Origin: Phytoseiulus persimilis
Lineage: Eukaryota > Arthropoda > Arachnida > Mesostigmata > Phytoseiidae
Direction of reading: 5' to 3'
NCBI GenBank assembly: GCA_037576195.1
Contig: CM075104.1
Span: 378,775-442,774, forward strand
DNA: 64,000 nucleotides
Of the stretch, positions 1 to 10,091 are shown one piece after another (the first letter of the stretch is position 1; every line of letters starts with the position of its first letter). Under the pieces are notes generated by a model. It saw only the letters and a program-made list of their open reading frames with translations, was not told the origin of the DNA and did no database searches. The position numbers and the translations under genes are program-made.

Positions 1-350
1 ATTCCGGCACCAATCTGACCTTCACTTTTCGAGTGTGGACGGGTGATTCTGGGACTGATCCGACAATATTCTTCCGAGTCTGGAGGGGTGCTTCCGGGAC
101 CAATCTGACAATCTTCTTCCGAGTCTGGTGGAGTGATTCCGGTACCAATCTGAGCATACTTTCCTGAGTCTGGTGGGTTGATTCCAGGACGCATATGACA
201 ACATTTTGCTGAGTCTGGAGGAGTGATTCCGGCACCAGCCTGAGCATATTTTTCCGAGTCTGGAGGAGTGATTCCGGGACCAATCTGAGCATACTTTTCT
301 GAGTCTGGTGGGTTGATTCCAGGACCAATCTGACAATATTCTGCCGAGTC
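1..350 (-). repeat. Diverged 45-bp minisatellite, inverted orientation
   Basis: About seven degenerate units of roughly 45 bp (core gtctggaggagtgattccgg) are visible. This is the reverse complement of the minisatellite that fills the Helitrons further right, so it is probably the edge of another Helitron copy in the opposite orientation. The units are much more diverged than those at 15-19 kb. No Helitron terminus is visible because the window starts inside the array. Confidence 0.8.
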
Positions 351-961
351 TGGAGAGCCGAAAGCTGGATCAGAGAGCGGTCGATACCTGATTCTCGCTT
401 CGTTCGGTATTGTGACTATACCTCTGTTCTCTGACAATACTGTAACGGAGGTTTCCGCTGTCTGCCAAAGCTCGCACTAGGTGAGGTCTTAAGATCTGGG
501 TGACGAAGGAGCTACGACTCACGGAGTAAGAAGACGAACTTACTCGGACACAACTGGGAGCGGGGGCTGGATGCTTAGTCCACCTTGGACGCTAGGGCAG
601 CGGAAGAAAGGGACGTTTTGAGGACGGTCACAACTTGTCGGCGAGCAAATCTACCCTTCTACTCTCAAGCTTTTTTCATTCGTTTCCCTCTTACAGGCTC
701 TTCCTCTTCTAGCCGGTCGCGTTCTTGCTTCACATTGGTCCTGGACGCCTTCGCTCTTTCACTATTGATGTCTACCCCGCACCTGCGCCCTCGGTTGCAA
801 TGCCGGTCTCACCGCCAGCGGATAATACACATGTGGCCCCTGTGATCGTTATATTATCCGGCTACCAGCTCACGAGACACTTTTCTCTGAATCTATCTTC
901 TCATTCGGTTGATTGGTACATGCTGTTATGGTCAGATGGATTCCGGAATTACCTCCTCAGA
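351..961. other. No gene recognised
   Basis: Unique-looking sequence between two blocks of minisatellite. Short open frames exist but none shows a recognisable domain, and no splice-consistent exon was found. Confidence 0.5.
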
Positions 962-1214
962 GTCTAAAAAGTATGGTCAGGTCGATCCTGGACTCACCCC
1001 TTTAGACTCCGAAGAGTATGTTCAGATTGGTACCGGAATATAACCGAATTCCGTCGCCGTACTATTGCCGTACATTTGAATTCATTTGCCGTACTACGTA
1101 AAATGATGTCTAGTCCCGGAATCACCTCTCCAGACTTGGGAAGTAATGGTCAGATCGGTCCCGGAATCACCCCTCCAGACTTGAAAAGTAAAGGTCAGAT
1201 TGGTCCCGGAATCG
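962..1214 (+). repeat. Two short blocks of diverged 45-bp minisatellite
   Basis: Blocks at about 962-1035 and 1105-1212 carry recognisable units (ggaatcacccctccagactt type) in the orientation used at 15-19 kb, that is opposite to positions 1-350. They are separated by about 70 bp of unrelated sequence. Confidence 0.75.
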
Positions 1215-1289
1215 CTCCAAGAAATCGATGGTCGGTGATCGACCCCCTGGGGCACGGCAATCCATATACTTCAACGAAGTCGCTCAGGG

Positions 1290-1745
1290 GGTCCACGGTT
1301 GACCCCGTGGTCGACAGGTGGAGTTGCTATTCACGAACGCAGAGGAGCACCTACGCAAGCAACTCCCACAATTACACCAGATCTCATTGATGAAGATCCT
1401 GGTGACATTCATGCCTGTAAAATACTCCTACGTAGCCAACCAACCCTAGTCCTTGCGACTGTGTATATGAATCCGGGAAAATCGTTCGAACTCATTGAAG
1501 AGTTCCTACTGAAATATGACCATGTTCTGTCCCCTGGTATACAAAACCAGAGAACTTCACTGATTCTATGCGGTGATTTCAATTGGAACCTGAAAGACCC
1601 CCTAAAAAGGAAAACAATATCGAATTTATGCGAAATCAATTTGAAAATCTTGAACTAATAACCGATCCTGAGATATTGACAACACGTGGCCGAACATGCA
1701 TCGATATCGTATTCTCGGGAGGCACTCCGTAGCACTGAAGATAGG
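1290..1745 (+). pseudogene. Endonuclease/exonuclease/phosphatase-domain fragment
   Basis: The translation has the hallmarks of an AP-type endonuclease domain: GGVAIHERR near the start, TVYMNPGKS, then CGDFNWNL (the catalytic GDFN motif, about 1567-1593), and after a frame change TTRGRTCIDIVFS (about 1678-1719). This order is typical of endonucleases encoded by non-LTR retrotransposons and of those attached to some Helentron-type Helitrons. The first part is in one frame and the second in another, with the break near the A-rich stretch at 1600-1620, so it is not functional. No reverse transcriptase or Rep/helicase follows. Family assignment beyond the endonuclease fold is uncertain. Confidence 0.65.
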
Positions 1746-1999
1746 ACCGTCGAAAACAAATTGAGGGGGGCTTTGGGCGGAAGCACTCGAGAAATTTTGG
1801 ACACATGCCACCGCCATTGATGAGAAATCTCAATATTGCTGAAGCATTTTCCCCTCTCGAGGGGTTGGGACACCCCCCTCCCTCTCGTTCTTTTGTAGGT
1901 GTTTCAAAACCAATCCACCGTACTTTCCAATTCATTTATCGACGAATTTTGTCTGTATCCCGGCTTGACGCTAGGTTGTTCGCATTTCTGCGCCCCGGT

Positions 2000-2365
2000 T
2001 CAACCCGTGGATGAACCGTCCCTGGTTTTTTTTTCAGAATACTGGTCGTGTTTGGCGAACTCTGCCTGGATCTTCTTCCTGTCGGCCATGATGGCAGGGG
2101 ACGAGGTGAGACGGGTGAACGCTTCGGTCAGCTCCGTGAACGCCTTGTCGAGCGAAAGTGCCAGGCGTTGTGCAGTTTTGAGCTGGATGAGGGGAGGTTC
2201 CGCCTGTACGTCGAGAGCTTCGGCCCTAGAGGCGATTCTTGTGAATCGGCTGCGCCTAAGGCTCAGCGTTTGCCTCTCAAGAAAGATCTGGTTACTTTCT
2301 GAGCTTTCAGCGATGGCTGCTGTGAATGTTTCGTCACCTTTATCGCTGTCCCCTTTATCAGTCAT
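2000..2365 (-). pseudogene. Probable Gag N-terminus of an LTR retrotransposon
   Basis: A 121-aa open frame begins about 430 bp downstream (minus strand) of the LTR/PBS at 2780-3062, where the first ORF of an LTR element should start. It is Lys/Glu/Ser-rich with helical character (for example KTAQRLALSLDKAFTEL), like the N-terminal regions of BEL/Pao Gag proteins, but no diagnostic domain is reached. The frame is lost at a run of nine A (minus strand) near 2025-2035 and nothing further of the element follows. Assignment rests mainly on position after the LTR. Confidence 0.45.
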
Positions 2366-2779
2366 TGCGGATTTGACTGGGACTGGGTTGCGAACGGCGT
2401 TAGGAGAATTCCGGCTGTAGACAAAAAATCGACCAGGTGCGGTCGCTGGGCACGGGCGATTGCTCAGGGTTGTGGCGGGGCCTGATCGAGCTTTGAACCC
2501 GGTGGGAAATGAGTCTACTCAGCTTTTGAGCTCGCTGCGGGGCGCACGCGAGATGGTTGCGGTACGTTGACCGGGATGGAGCGCGGAGTGTGATAACTTT
2601 CCGGCGAAAAATACGTCTGGGTCGACGTTGTGAGGAGGGGACGCGCACCGGATCGTGCGGGATAGCCCTGCTGCTGGGTTTACTTCGAAGATTTTGCTCC
2701 GCTGTGACGCGGGCACGAGTCGTGACTTGCCGATTAGTTGATCGGGATGCAGGATGAAGCGGCGACGGGGCGCGGCTCT
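2366..2779 (-). other. Leader between PBS and presumed gag start
   Basis: GC-rich sequence between the primer-binding site at 2780-2794 and the open frame starting at 2365. No gene is seen; it most likely is the untranslated leader of the LTR element. Confidence 0.45.
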
Positions 2780-2794
2780 TGCACTCTGACACCA
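2780..2794 (-). promoter_or_regulatory. Primer-binding site of the LTR element
   Basis: Read on the minus strand, the bases after the LTR end GGTAACA are TTGGTGTCAGAGTGC. The same TGGTGTCAG core follows the 5' LTR of BEL-1 at 52800-52808, which supports a BEL/Pao origin. Confidence 0.65.
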
Positions 2795-3062
2795 ATGTTA
2801 CCGACCGGCAGGGACCAGGTACGGTAGACTGGAACACACAAGGAAAAGCCGGAGTGTGAGAAGGTAGCGAGCCAACTCCAAACCTGCTTTCTCGGTCGGC
2901 TGGGCGGGAGACGCGAAGGTCTCGGCAGTTCGACTGTGTGTGCCTGAGATGCACGTCGGGCTCTCCGTCGGCTTCCACGGCCGGGACAGGAGGAACCCAA
3001 CGGCATCCAGCGAGAGAGCCGAGCGAGAAGCGGGCCGGAGCCGGGTCTCTTTATTATAAATC
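2795..3062 (-). repeat. LTR, probably BEL/Pao, inserted in gypsy-1 pol
   Basis: On the minus strand it starts TGATTTATAATAAAGAG and ends GGTAACA, giving TG...CA ends, and is followed by a primer-binding site. Its outer edge at 3063 abuts gypsy-1 reverse transcriptase sequence (VLRMLKVAS), which stops abruptly there, so this element inserted into the gypsy. No second LTR or target duplication is visible because the element is truncated to the left. Confidence 0.7.
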
Positions 3063-4168
3063 ACTGATACCTACGATGCCACTTTAAGCATTCGTAACAC
3101 ATGTTCTTGCTCGTCGCGAGAAGCCACTAGGATATCGTCGAGATAAACGAATACGAACTCTAGGTCGCGAGTTACGAGATCCATGAAGCGTTGGAATGAC
3201 TGTGCTGCGTTTTTTAGGCCGAAGGGCATCCGAAGGAACTCATAGAGGCCGAAGGGTGCGCGTATGGCTGTTTTGTGCACGTCTTCTGCTGCAATGGGTA
3301 TCTGATGGAAAGCTTTCACCAGATCAATTGAGCTGAAGATCCGACAGCCTTCGAGATTGAATGTGAAGTTCTCCAGATGAGGTACCGGCTATCTGTCAGG
3401 AACGGTTATGGCGTTTAGGGCTCTGAAGTCTCCAACCGGTCTCCACGAACCGTCGGCCTTGGGCACCATATGGGCGAAAGCACTTTTGGACTTTCGGACG
3501 ATTCCATCTTTTTCGAGCTGGTCGAATTGAGACTTGGCAACGGCAAGCTTCCTGGGATCTAGCCGACGGACCCGGCAGGAGACGGGACGGCCTTTTGTCT
3601 CGATATGGTGGTGGGTTGACGCCGGAGCTTGACTAGTGGGTGCTTGTCTCCCTGTCACCTCTGGGAATTCTTCCAGTACTGTTGAGATCGAGGGCAGAGG
3701 TGTGACTTCTATAACGCTAATTCCCATGGACGGATGTCGGGTTACGAGGCACTTGCTCGCTCGGAGGGAGTTGAGGTCAATGAGACATTTCGAGCGTAGG
3801 TCTGGAGCCAAGTTGTATTGTGAGAGCAGGTCGGCTCCGATTATTGGTTGGCGAATATCAGATAAGGTGAAAGTGAACTCTACTGGCCTGCCAAGCCCCA
3901 AGTCGAGGATGCAGGACTTTTCACCAAATGTTCTGATTGGAGTGTTGTTGGCAGCGTGAAGAGTAATTCGAATTGTAGACGGAGCTTCGTTGTTGCCGTG
4001 AGGTAGGCTAGAGATGTCGCTGCCTGAGTCGATAAGGAATTTGCGGCCGGTGAATTTGTCGATGACGAAAAGTCGCTTCGACGAAAGGTCAGCTTGGAGC
4101 GCCGCTACTGCGCCGACCGGAACTCGTTTCTTGACTGGTGTCTGTATTTCGAGCAACCGACGGCACAC
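3063..4168 (-). pseudogene. Gypsy-1 Pol: protease and N-terminal reverse transcriptase
   Basis: The minus-strand frame shows a retroviral-type aspartic protease (FLIDSGSDISSLP), a linker, then Ty3/gypsy reverse transcriptase motifs: GDFRALNAITVPDR, KAFHQIPIAAEDVHKTAI, PFGLYEFLRMPFGLKNAAQ and the catalytic box FVYLDDILVASR. One in-frame TAG interrupts the RT directly after the VPDR motif (about 3387-3389). The protein ends near 3071 where another LTR has inserted, so RNase H and integrase are missing. It follows the Gag frame at 4105-4970 in the usual gag-pol order. Inactive remnant. Confidence 0.9.
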
Positions 4169-4970
4169 CGTTTAGCTTGATCCCCGAATTTCGCGTGGTA
4201 TCGGCAGAACAATGGTTGGCTGTTCTTGGCTTGGCGATACCCGCGAACCCTGTTCGTCACAGCAGCCATGTGGATTTCGCTGTCTTCGAACTCGGCCGAA
4301 GGAACGGATGTTGCAGATTCTCTGTGAACTTCGGAAATGTGGTCGACTGGCGGGTTCGAAGCAAACATTTGATCGGCAATCGCCACGAGGGTGTCCAGAG
4401 GAGTATTTTCAGCGACTGGCAGAAGATTTTGCTGGATTGTGGTAGGCATGGCTCGCAACCACCACATTTTCTTGACTAGCTCGTTCGACGAAATCACGTG
4501 CTCTGGGATGGCTGAGTGGAGGATGCCCTCTAAGTCGATCAAAACGTCAGACGGTTCTTTGTGACCGACGTGTTTCAGCTCACCCAAACGATCCATTCGT
4601 TCCAGCAGAGGTGATTGTCCGAACTTGATGAGTTTTTTCTTGAGATTTGCGTAGTCGCCGTTTTCGTATGCTGCCTTCTGGGTGATTTCACCTATCTTGA
4701 TTGCTGCATTCTCCGGAAGGACTGCGAGAACTTTGAAGTACTTGGCTTCTTTGCCGACCTGAACTGTGCCTCGACTTTGGCGAACCATGCGTCGGGATTC
4801 TGTGGCCAGAATGCCGGTAGGGTTAGCGAGACGGCTGCTAAGCCGAACTGAGCAGCGTGAACTTGTTGCGGCGGAATTCCTGCTGGCGGCGTTCCGGAGG
4901 TTGACGCGGGGGGCAGAATGGGTTTGCCGTTGCCACCGTTTCCGTTACGACCAGTCATGATGAAAATCAC
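4105..4970 (-). pseudogene. Gypsy-1 Gag
   Basis: Two overlapping frames together give a typical arthropod Ty3/gypsy Gag. The N-terminal part (from 4970, or from the Met at 4958) contains LPAFWPQNPDAWFAKVEAQF. After a frameshift near 4720-4790 the second part runs through a helical capsid-like region to a cysteine/histidine motif (CRYHAKFGDQAKRCAVGC) near its end, shortly before the protease. Gag starts right after the primer-binding site. The frameshift makes it non-functional as read. Confidence 0.85.
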
Positions 4971-4984
4971 GTCTGGGTCACCAG
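4967..4984 (-). promoter_or_regulatory. Gypsy-1 primer-binding site
   Basis: On the minus strand TGGTGACCCAGACGTGA follows the LTR end CTACA almost directly. TGGTGACCC-type primer sites are common in gypsy elements of animals. Confidence 0.8.
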
Positions 4985-5129
4985 TGTAGAGTTCACTTTA
5001 TTAAGACACGTGCTTTCGTGCTTGTTGACTGGCACACTCTCGTAGAGCAGACCGACTTTATTCTGCATGATGATGATGGCTCATGGCTATTGATCTTGGC
5101 TTTTGAGCGCGGGCCCTGCGGCCGCTACA
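4985..5129 (-). repeat. Gypsy-1 5' LTR (145 bp)
   Basis: On the minus strand it begins TGTAGCGGCCGCAGGGCC and ends GTGAACTCTACA, with short inverted ends TGTAG/CTACA. Two AATAAA poly(A) signals lie inside. A primer-binding site and gag follow. The matching 3' LTR is not present because the element is truncated by the insertion at 3063. Confidence 0.85.
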
Positions 5130-5182
5130 GACCCATATTAAAATAAATAATTCTCTCATTGTTCAAATTGTAAATTTACTTT

Positions 5183-5344
5183 TCACGCAATGAAGTTACG
5201 ATGATCATCATAAACTTGTAGAATCTTTGAATGCTCCTCATCCAAAGCATGGTCATCCTTCTTGTATGGGAGAACATATAGATGATGAATAAGTCTGGTC
5301 ATTCGCTTTACAAAACACAGGTCCGATCTACAATGGATCTGCAT
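5183..5344 (-). CDS. Small ORF or 3' exon, unknown
   Basis: A 53-codon frame, MQIHCRSDLCFVKRM to DDHRNFIA, overlaps in another frame the end of the Ser/Thr-rich protein at 5308-6513. It is rich in charged residues and His. It could be a terminal exon of that gene (an AG precedes ATCCATTG near 5340) or chance. No family recognised. Confidence 0.25.
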   Translation of the reverse strand: MQIHCRSDLCFVKRMTRLIHHLYVLPYKKDDHALDEEHSKILQVYDDHRNFIA

Positions 5345-6513
5345 ATTCGGTTGTATGATATGATTTCACATTGATACCAGTTAGATGGTATGTGAATGAT
5401 CATGGGGAGGACTTCAGGTGGCGAAGCACTGGTAGCGGTCGGTTGATGCGTAGAGTACTCTGAAGAGATCATTGCCGAGGTAGTCTCAGTAGAAGAGGCT
5501 ACCATTTTCTGTACAAGGCTCTCATCAGCAATTGATGAGACAGTGGTACTGAGAGAAGACCTCTCGGATGAAGATTCTTGAATCGTGGTAGATGTTGAGG
5601 GCTTGCTGGCTGGTTTTGAGGCCGTTGTTGTTGTTGAGGTAGTTGTTGAGGTCATGACTTTGATCATTGGTTTCTGAGTGGTTGAGGAAGTGGTCGTTGT
5701 GAGCAATGACGATGACTGTGTTGAAGGATGAGAAATCGTTTGCAAGTTTGCTCTGACAGATGATAAGTTAGAATCACTTCATTGGAGGTAACTCCAAATA
5801 TCGAAGGAACATAAGATTGACCATTCAGGCCACGTGGAGGCAGACGTTGATTTGAAGATACAGCATTCTCAAAAGACCTGGGTGGGAGAGTTGTAACACT
5901 CACACTCATGGGCTTAGGAGGGGTACTACTGTGGATTATCGGTCGTTGTAACCGAATCGGAGATCGGTGGTAACGATCAGGAATGCGATCGGGTTGTTGA
6001 CCCGACTCGATGAACAAACGCTCCCTCAGCTCCATCAAGAGTTGAGCAGTGGAAGGGTGAAAGACGGAAGTCTTCGTCAAAGACATAGATGCACTTGTTG
6101 AAAGTTCAGTCCTGAATGTTGGATGCAGAGTCGAGGCAGTGCGGAATGGTTCCATTGAAGAGGCAACAGAGGGAGCAAGCAAAGGTGAAGATGCAGGATG
6201 CTCAGAGTGTGGTGGAGCAATAGTCGTGCTCACGCTAACCTGAGCATCCGCGTTGAAATCCGTGAATGATACACTGGAACTGGGAGAAGAGAAACGGAAT
6301 GATGAGTCGATGGTCACCCTCTCGTAGTCACGCTCAGGTTCAGAAGACTCATTCGAAGGGAATATAGAGGTTACTAAGCTCGCTCCTGATTCGGACACTG
6401 AGTCAGGTTTCACAATATGCAGGAGGATTGTCCCAATGATCAACAGACACATAGAAAATGAACATACAAGAGCAATGCTCGCACTGTTTGATACGCGGAC
6501 CTGCATCCTAACG
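5308..6513 (-). pseudogene. Ser/Thr-rich type II membrane protein (gene 2), frameshifted
   Basis: From the Met at 6513 the frame encodes a short N-terminus, one hydrophobic segment (ASIALVCSFSMCLLIIGTIL, about residues 10-29), then a long Ser/Thr/Pro-rich region with acidic patches, consistent with a single-pass mucin-like protein whose C-terminus is outside or lumenal. The same frame is open further upstream to 6749. A frame change near 5745-5790 joins it to a second open stretch dominated by Thr/Ser runs, ending SIVDRTCVL at 5308. It lies just downstream of a similar gene at 6780-7852, so the two may be duplicates. Family not recognised; damaged or with an unseen intron at the frame change. 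Confidence 0.5.
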
Positions 6514-6779
6514 ACAGATTGGCAGGCCAATGAATGGCAGTAAATGCCAGAACGAAACAGAGTATTACCGACTACAGAGAAAAGGGGGAGGAGCCATCGT
6601 GTGTTACGAAAACACAGTAATACAGGATTCCATGTCTCCAGGCCAATGTTTTGATTTATTCCTTTGCCAATACAACCAAGCTCATCAAGAGATACAGACG
6701 CAGACTTCCAACAGATCAAATGACGGTCTGAAAGTGATTGAGGGTTCAAATTGAAAACCGCTCAACCACAGGCGTAGAA

Positions 6780-7852
6780 TCAAACACGACGGCAAACGGT
6801 GGTGGGCTTGCCAGCACCACAGACACCATTGTCAATGGTGTGAGTACACAAGACTGTTTCGGTAACTGGCCTATTGCCGGGAACACTCAAACATGCCTTG
6901 GAGGCCTCATGAATACATGTCCATCCAGAGACCTGAGGGGTGCGTTTGCATCCATAGTCGCGAAGCTCAACATTTTCCGGATTTGACTTCCTGGTAACCG
7001 CTGTACGGATCACAGGGCGCTACTGGGGCACTGAGGGCGAATCACTCGCGGGAACGATTGAGTCGTCATCGGAGGAGTCAGGTGTTTCTGAAGAGACCAC
7101 AACAACACCCCCAGCATGATGAATGCGGTAGATGCCGAAGGAGATACTTCCAACTAGAAGAAAGGAGATTCAATTAATAAGAACCCATAAGAAATTCATG
7201 ACTGATAGTTCTAAAATGGTGGAATACATACCCATAATCAGTAGGAGGATGAGAAGGATGCAGCATCCTCTGCATGTGAGAGCATAGCTTAGAAGGTCTT
7301 GGAATAGACGGATCAAGAATCTTCTTCGAGCAGGCAATGGTGGTGGTATATCTCCGTGCTCTTCTTCGAACGATGACTGGTTCGTTTGTAAGTCATTACA
7401 CATAGTGTAAACTCGGTCCACATGTGCTGAGTAAGAAGACTGGAGAAGTTCTCGGCGTAGGTGTTGAGATTGGAACGAAGAATTTTGACTTCCTCATGAA
7501 GCACTCCGATATCAATGTTTGAATTGGGGATGGCAAGAGCTTCGCTTCGATAAATGGAAACTGCATTCTCCATTCGAACGAGTCGATCCATGAGTAGCTT
7601 CCCATACTCAGATACCAGCCCTGATTCCTGAGCGTTCACAGTTACAACGTTCCCATCGTTGTTGAGATAAACAATCATTTGACCAGATGTCACAGGAATG
7701 GGCATCGGAGATCCATGAACATTAACTGGTACCGGAGGACGATACCCAGTGTAGTTCATTGGAACGGGAGATCGAATATCCGGAGGATGATTGATGCGAG
7801 GCGGTGGTGAAGGTGATGGAACAAAACGGTACGGCGACTGGTTCGGATCCAT
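6780..7852 (-). pseudogene. Two-exon membrane protein gene (gene 1) with apparent frameshift and stop
   Basis: Exon 1 (7232-7852) starts MDPNQSPYRF with a Pro-rich N-terminus and a helical region (LHEEVKILRSNLNTYAENF). A frame change near 7421-7440 is needed to continue into DRVYTMCNDL and a hydrophobic segment. An intron at 7154-7231 (GTATGT...CTTCTAG, 78 bp) splices in phase, so the membrane segment continues as ILLILLLIMVGSISFGIY across the junction. Exon 2 encodes an acidic Ser-rich stretch, an in-frame TAG at 7020-7022, then a Cys-rich region (GCKRTP, GWTCIHEASKACL, LCTHTIDNGVCG) ending at 6780. This suggests a type II membrane protein with a Cys-containing ectodomain. No family recognised. 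The frameshift and TAG suggest a pseudogene or sequence errors. Confidence 0.55.
7154..7231 (-). other. Spliceosomal intron in gene 1
   Basis: Minus-strand donor G|GTATGT and acceptor TTCTTCTAG|TTGG with a pyrimidine-rich 3' part. Removing the 78 bp keeps the frame and completes a membrane-spanning segment. Confidence 0.75.
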
Positions 7853-7928
7853 GATGCAGGAGGGATCAACTGAGAGTTTGACCAGAGTTCGTGAGGAGTA
7901 GTAATAGCCTCATGACCTCAGATACTGG

Positions 7929-7935
7929 TTATAAA
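7929..7935 (-). promoter_or_regulatory. Candidate TATA box for gene 1
   Basis: Minus-strand CCTTTATAACC lies about 77 bp upstream of the ATG at 7852, a plausible core promoter spacing. Positional inference only. Confidence 0.4.
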
Positions 7936-7952
7936 GGGTCTAGACTTTCCCC

Positions 7953-8329
7953 CTCTAATCGTTCGTCATGATTAGTAGTCTGGATTACAATGTTGGAACA
8001 GAACAAGCAATCCTCGACTAAAAATCCGATAAACGAGACTATTTAGACAAGTCCACTGTGAAAACATCGATGAGAGGATTGACTGCTTAGAACTTGAGCG
8101 ACTCGGACTCGGAAAAACAAGAGAACATACACACAAGTGCCTCTTATAACAAAGATGCTGTTTTCAAAGATATAGAAAACAGCGGCTTCGTGTTTGTACC
8201 CGTTCGGCGGTATTGAACACTCGTGAGAACATAAAGAATGCTTTGAAAAGCTGAACAACACGTCCGAGCGGCACACTACAGCCCGGCCTTTGACCCATAG
8301 AGGGCAGTTCGTATAAAGCGGAAAAGTTC
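7953..8329. other. No gene recognised
   Basis: Sequence between gene 1 and Copia-1. Only short frames without recognisable domains. Confidence 0.5.
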
Positions 8330-8334
8330 GAAGA

Positions 8335-8705
8335 TGATAAGCCTTTTGGGCCTGGCTCTAGCTTCTTTGCGGCTGGATGAGAAGATCGGTGGCGAGTACA
8401 AGACTTGCCTAGAGACGACGGCTACTGAATGAAAACGACAATTCTGGTGGACAGAATGTTTGGCTCCCCCAACACACTGAAGTTTTATTCCGGCTTTTGT
8501 AGTCACTGACAGGGGAGAGTTACACGGCGAACACTGAAGTTTGACGTCAGTCTACAGGCGTCCGATTTGTATCTCAGTGATCTACAGTATCGCCTGTGCG
8601 CGGTTGATCATGCTCAAAGTTCACTGACGCTTCGCGACTGGCGTCTTCCCTGATTACCAAAACTGTGCTGACGACTGCTCTGGGTAAAACATCAAATACT
8701 CAACA
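8335..8705 (-). repeat. Copia-1 3' LTR
   Basis: Minus-strand ends TGTTGAGTATTTG...GGCTTATCA. It matches the LTR at 11443-11819 over its length with scattered substitutions and a few small indels, for example cttttgtagtc versus cttctatggtc, so the insertion is not very recent. Confidence 0.9.
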
Positions 8706-9067
8706 GGTCTCCCGGAAACAAAGTTAAAAGCGAACGACCGCGAAGCGGCGACATCAATAGTTTACTCAAAGCGTTGGGAACACCAGCAGTCAATTCCGCG
8801 CGCGCTGTGGAGACGGTTCCGGGGAGAATATCTGTCCTACCTACGTTCCGCGCACATTCGGCCACCGGAGGCTCGCAGACCGATAGCGGCAGGCGACATT
8901 TGCCTCCTTAAGGACGCAAGTCCTTCGAGAGCACACTGGCCGCTGTGTCGCGTTCTCGGTCTTTCCGGCGGGGAGAGGACGGATCGACGCAAGCGATCCT
9001 GCCTAATCAAGACGGCCACAGGCCAAACTCTAAATCGACCAATACAGCTACTATTCCCACTGGAAGT
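8706..9067 (-). other. Copia-1 remnant without recognisable coding
   Basis: Sequence between the 3' LTR and the integrase fragment. Reverse transcriptase and RNase H should be here in a complete Copia element but no motif is visible. Confidence 0.6.
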
Positions 9068-9578
9068 CTACCCGGGCGAGCTACGGCAGAAGAGGGCAAT
9101 GTAGCCTGGGAATCCTCTGGTGTCCAACTTGTCCTTCTGCGGCGTGCGGTTGTAAAACTTGCACTCGGTGCCAAATGCTCTGACGAGACTGATGTATGGT
9201 TTTCTCCTCATGATCATCTCGTACGGTGTCTTCCCGGCTGATTCGACAAACTTCACGCAATTCGTCGTGTGAGCGGAAAAGCTCACGGCTTCCGCCCAAA
9301 GGTACTTGGGAAGGCCGCTGTCGATGAGCATGGTCCTTGCCAGGTCAAGCAACGGTCGATTTACGCTCACTTATACCATTAAGTTGGGGGGTAAAAGGAG
9401 GGGAGTGACTTACATCAGCTCCGATGGCACTCATGATCTCCTTCACTCTCTGATTCTTGAACTCAGTTCCTTCATCAGAGTGGAGATGATACACAGTGAA
9501 TCCGCTTTGATTCTGGAACCATTTGGCGAACTCCGCGATGTGGTTAGGCACTTGATCCTTTGATTTCAAGAAGTACAC
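9068..9578 (-). pseudogene. Copia-1 integrase fragment
   Basis: Two overlapping frames give Copia integrase core motifs: FLKSKDQVPNHIAEFAKWF, HSDEGTEFKNQ (second catalytic Asp region), PPFTPQLNGISER (catalytic Glu), then after a frame change NRPLLDLARTMLIDSGLPKY, LWAEAV, GKTPYEM. The C-terminal end diverges at about 9090 and the polymerase domains that should follow are missing. Lies in the order gag, protease, integrase expected for Copia. Confidence 0.85.
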
Positions 9579-9835
9579 TTTTCGTTGATCTTAACGTTGA
9601 TGTGAGCTAACATCTCGTGTACCGCTTTCAGACTTACTTTCTTTTTCAGTCCCGCAACGTTTCCCTCCACTGGTTCACTTGCATGGAACACGAACAGTCC
9701 ATTTTGTTGCTCAGCTCGAACTTCTTCGTTGTCTCGGAGTATGGTGATGGCTTCCTCAGTTACCAAAATGCGAAACTTTTCGATTTCTAGCTTTGAAACT
9801 GAAATTAGATTTCTGCCAAGCCTGGGTACGTACAG
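9579..9835 (-). pseudogene. Copia-1 pre-integrase region
   Basis: Directly after the solo LTR the frame resumes with LYVPRLGRNLISVSKLE, a conserved Copia stretch between protease and integrase, then FVFHASEP and a degenerate zinc-binding pre-integrase part (VHEMLAHINVKIN). It is the continuation of the Gag-protease frame that stops at the LTR insertion. Confidence 0.85.
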
Positions 9836-10086
9836 TGTCGATAATTCCAAGAGATTCACTGCGACGAGAGCGAGAGGAGAGGCGACACTGCTCGCGCTAC
9901 GTGTGTGTGTAATGTGTCGCCGTCGGGAGAGAACAATAATAAAAATCTCGTAGAGAGTCGGTACACGAGTGACGAACGGGCGTCTTAAAACAGGCCTTTC
10001 ACCACGTAGATTTCCGAGCCGATAAAGCGGAATTTTCGATTCAAAGAACGTCCACAGAGCGACCAAGCCGCCTTGCGTTCTCTTCA
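9836..10086. repeat. Solo LTR (251 bp) inserted in Copia-1
   Basis: Begins TGTCGATAATTCC and ends CTCTTCA on the plus strand, with a perfect 5-bp duplication tacag at 9831-9835 and 10087-10091. It splits the Copia frame exactly between KDALY and LYVPRLGRN. An AATAAAAA sequence near 9930 suggests plus orientation. No internal region is present, so it arose by LTR-LTR recombination. Parent family not identified. Confidence 0.88.
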
Positions 10087-10091
10087 TACAG

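Noticed and set aside
2400-3064. Arg/Pro-rich minus-strand ORFs
   Set aside because: They fall in the LTR and leader of the element inserted at 3063; no conserved motif.
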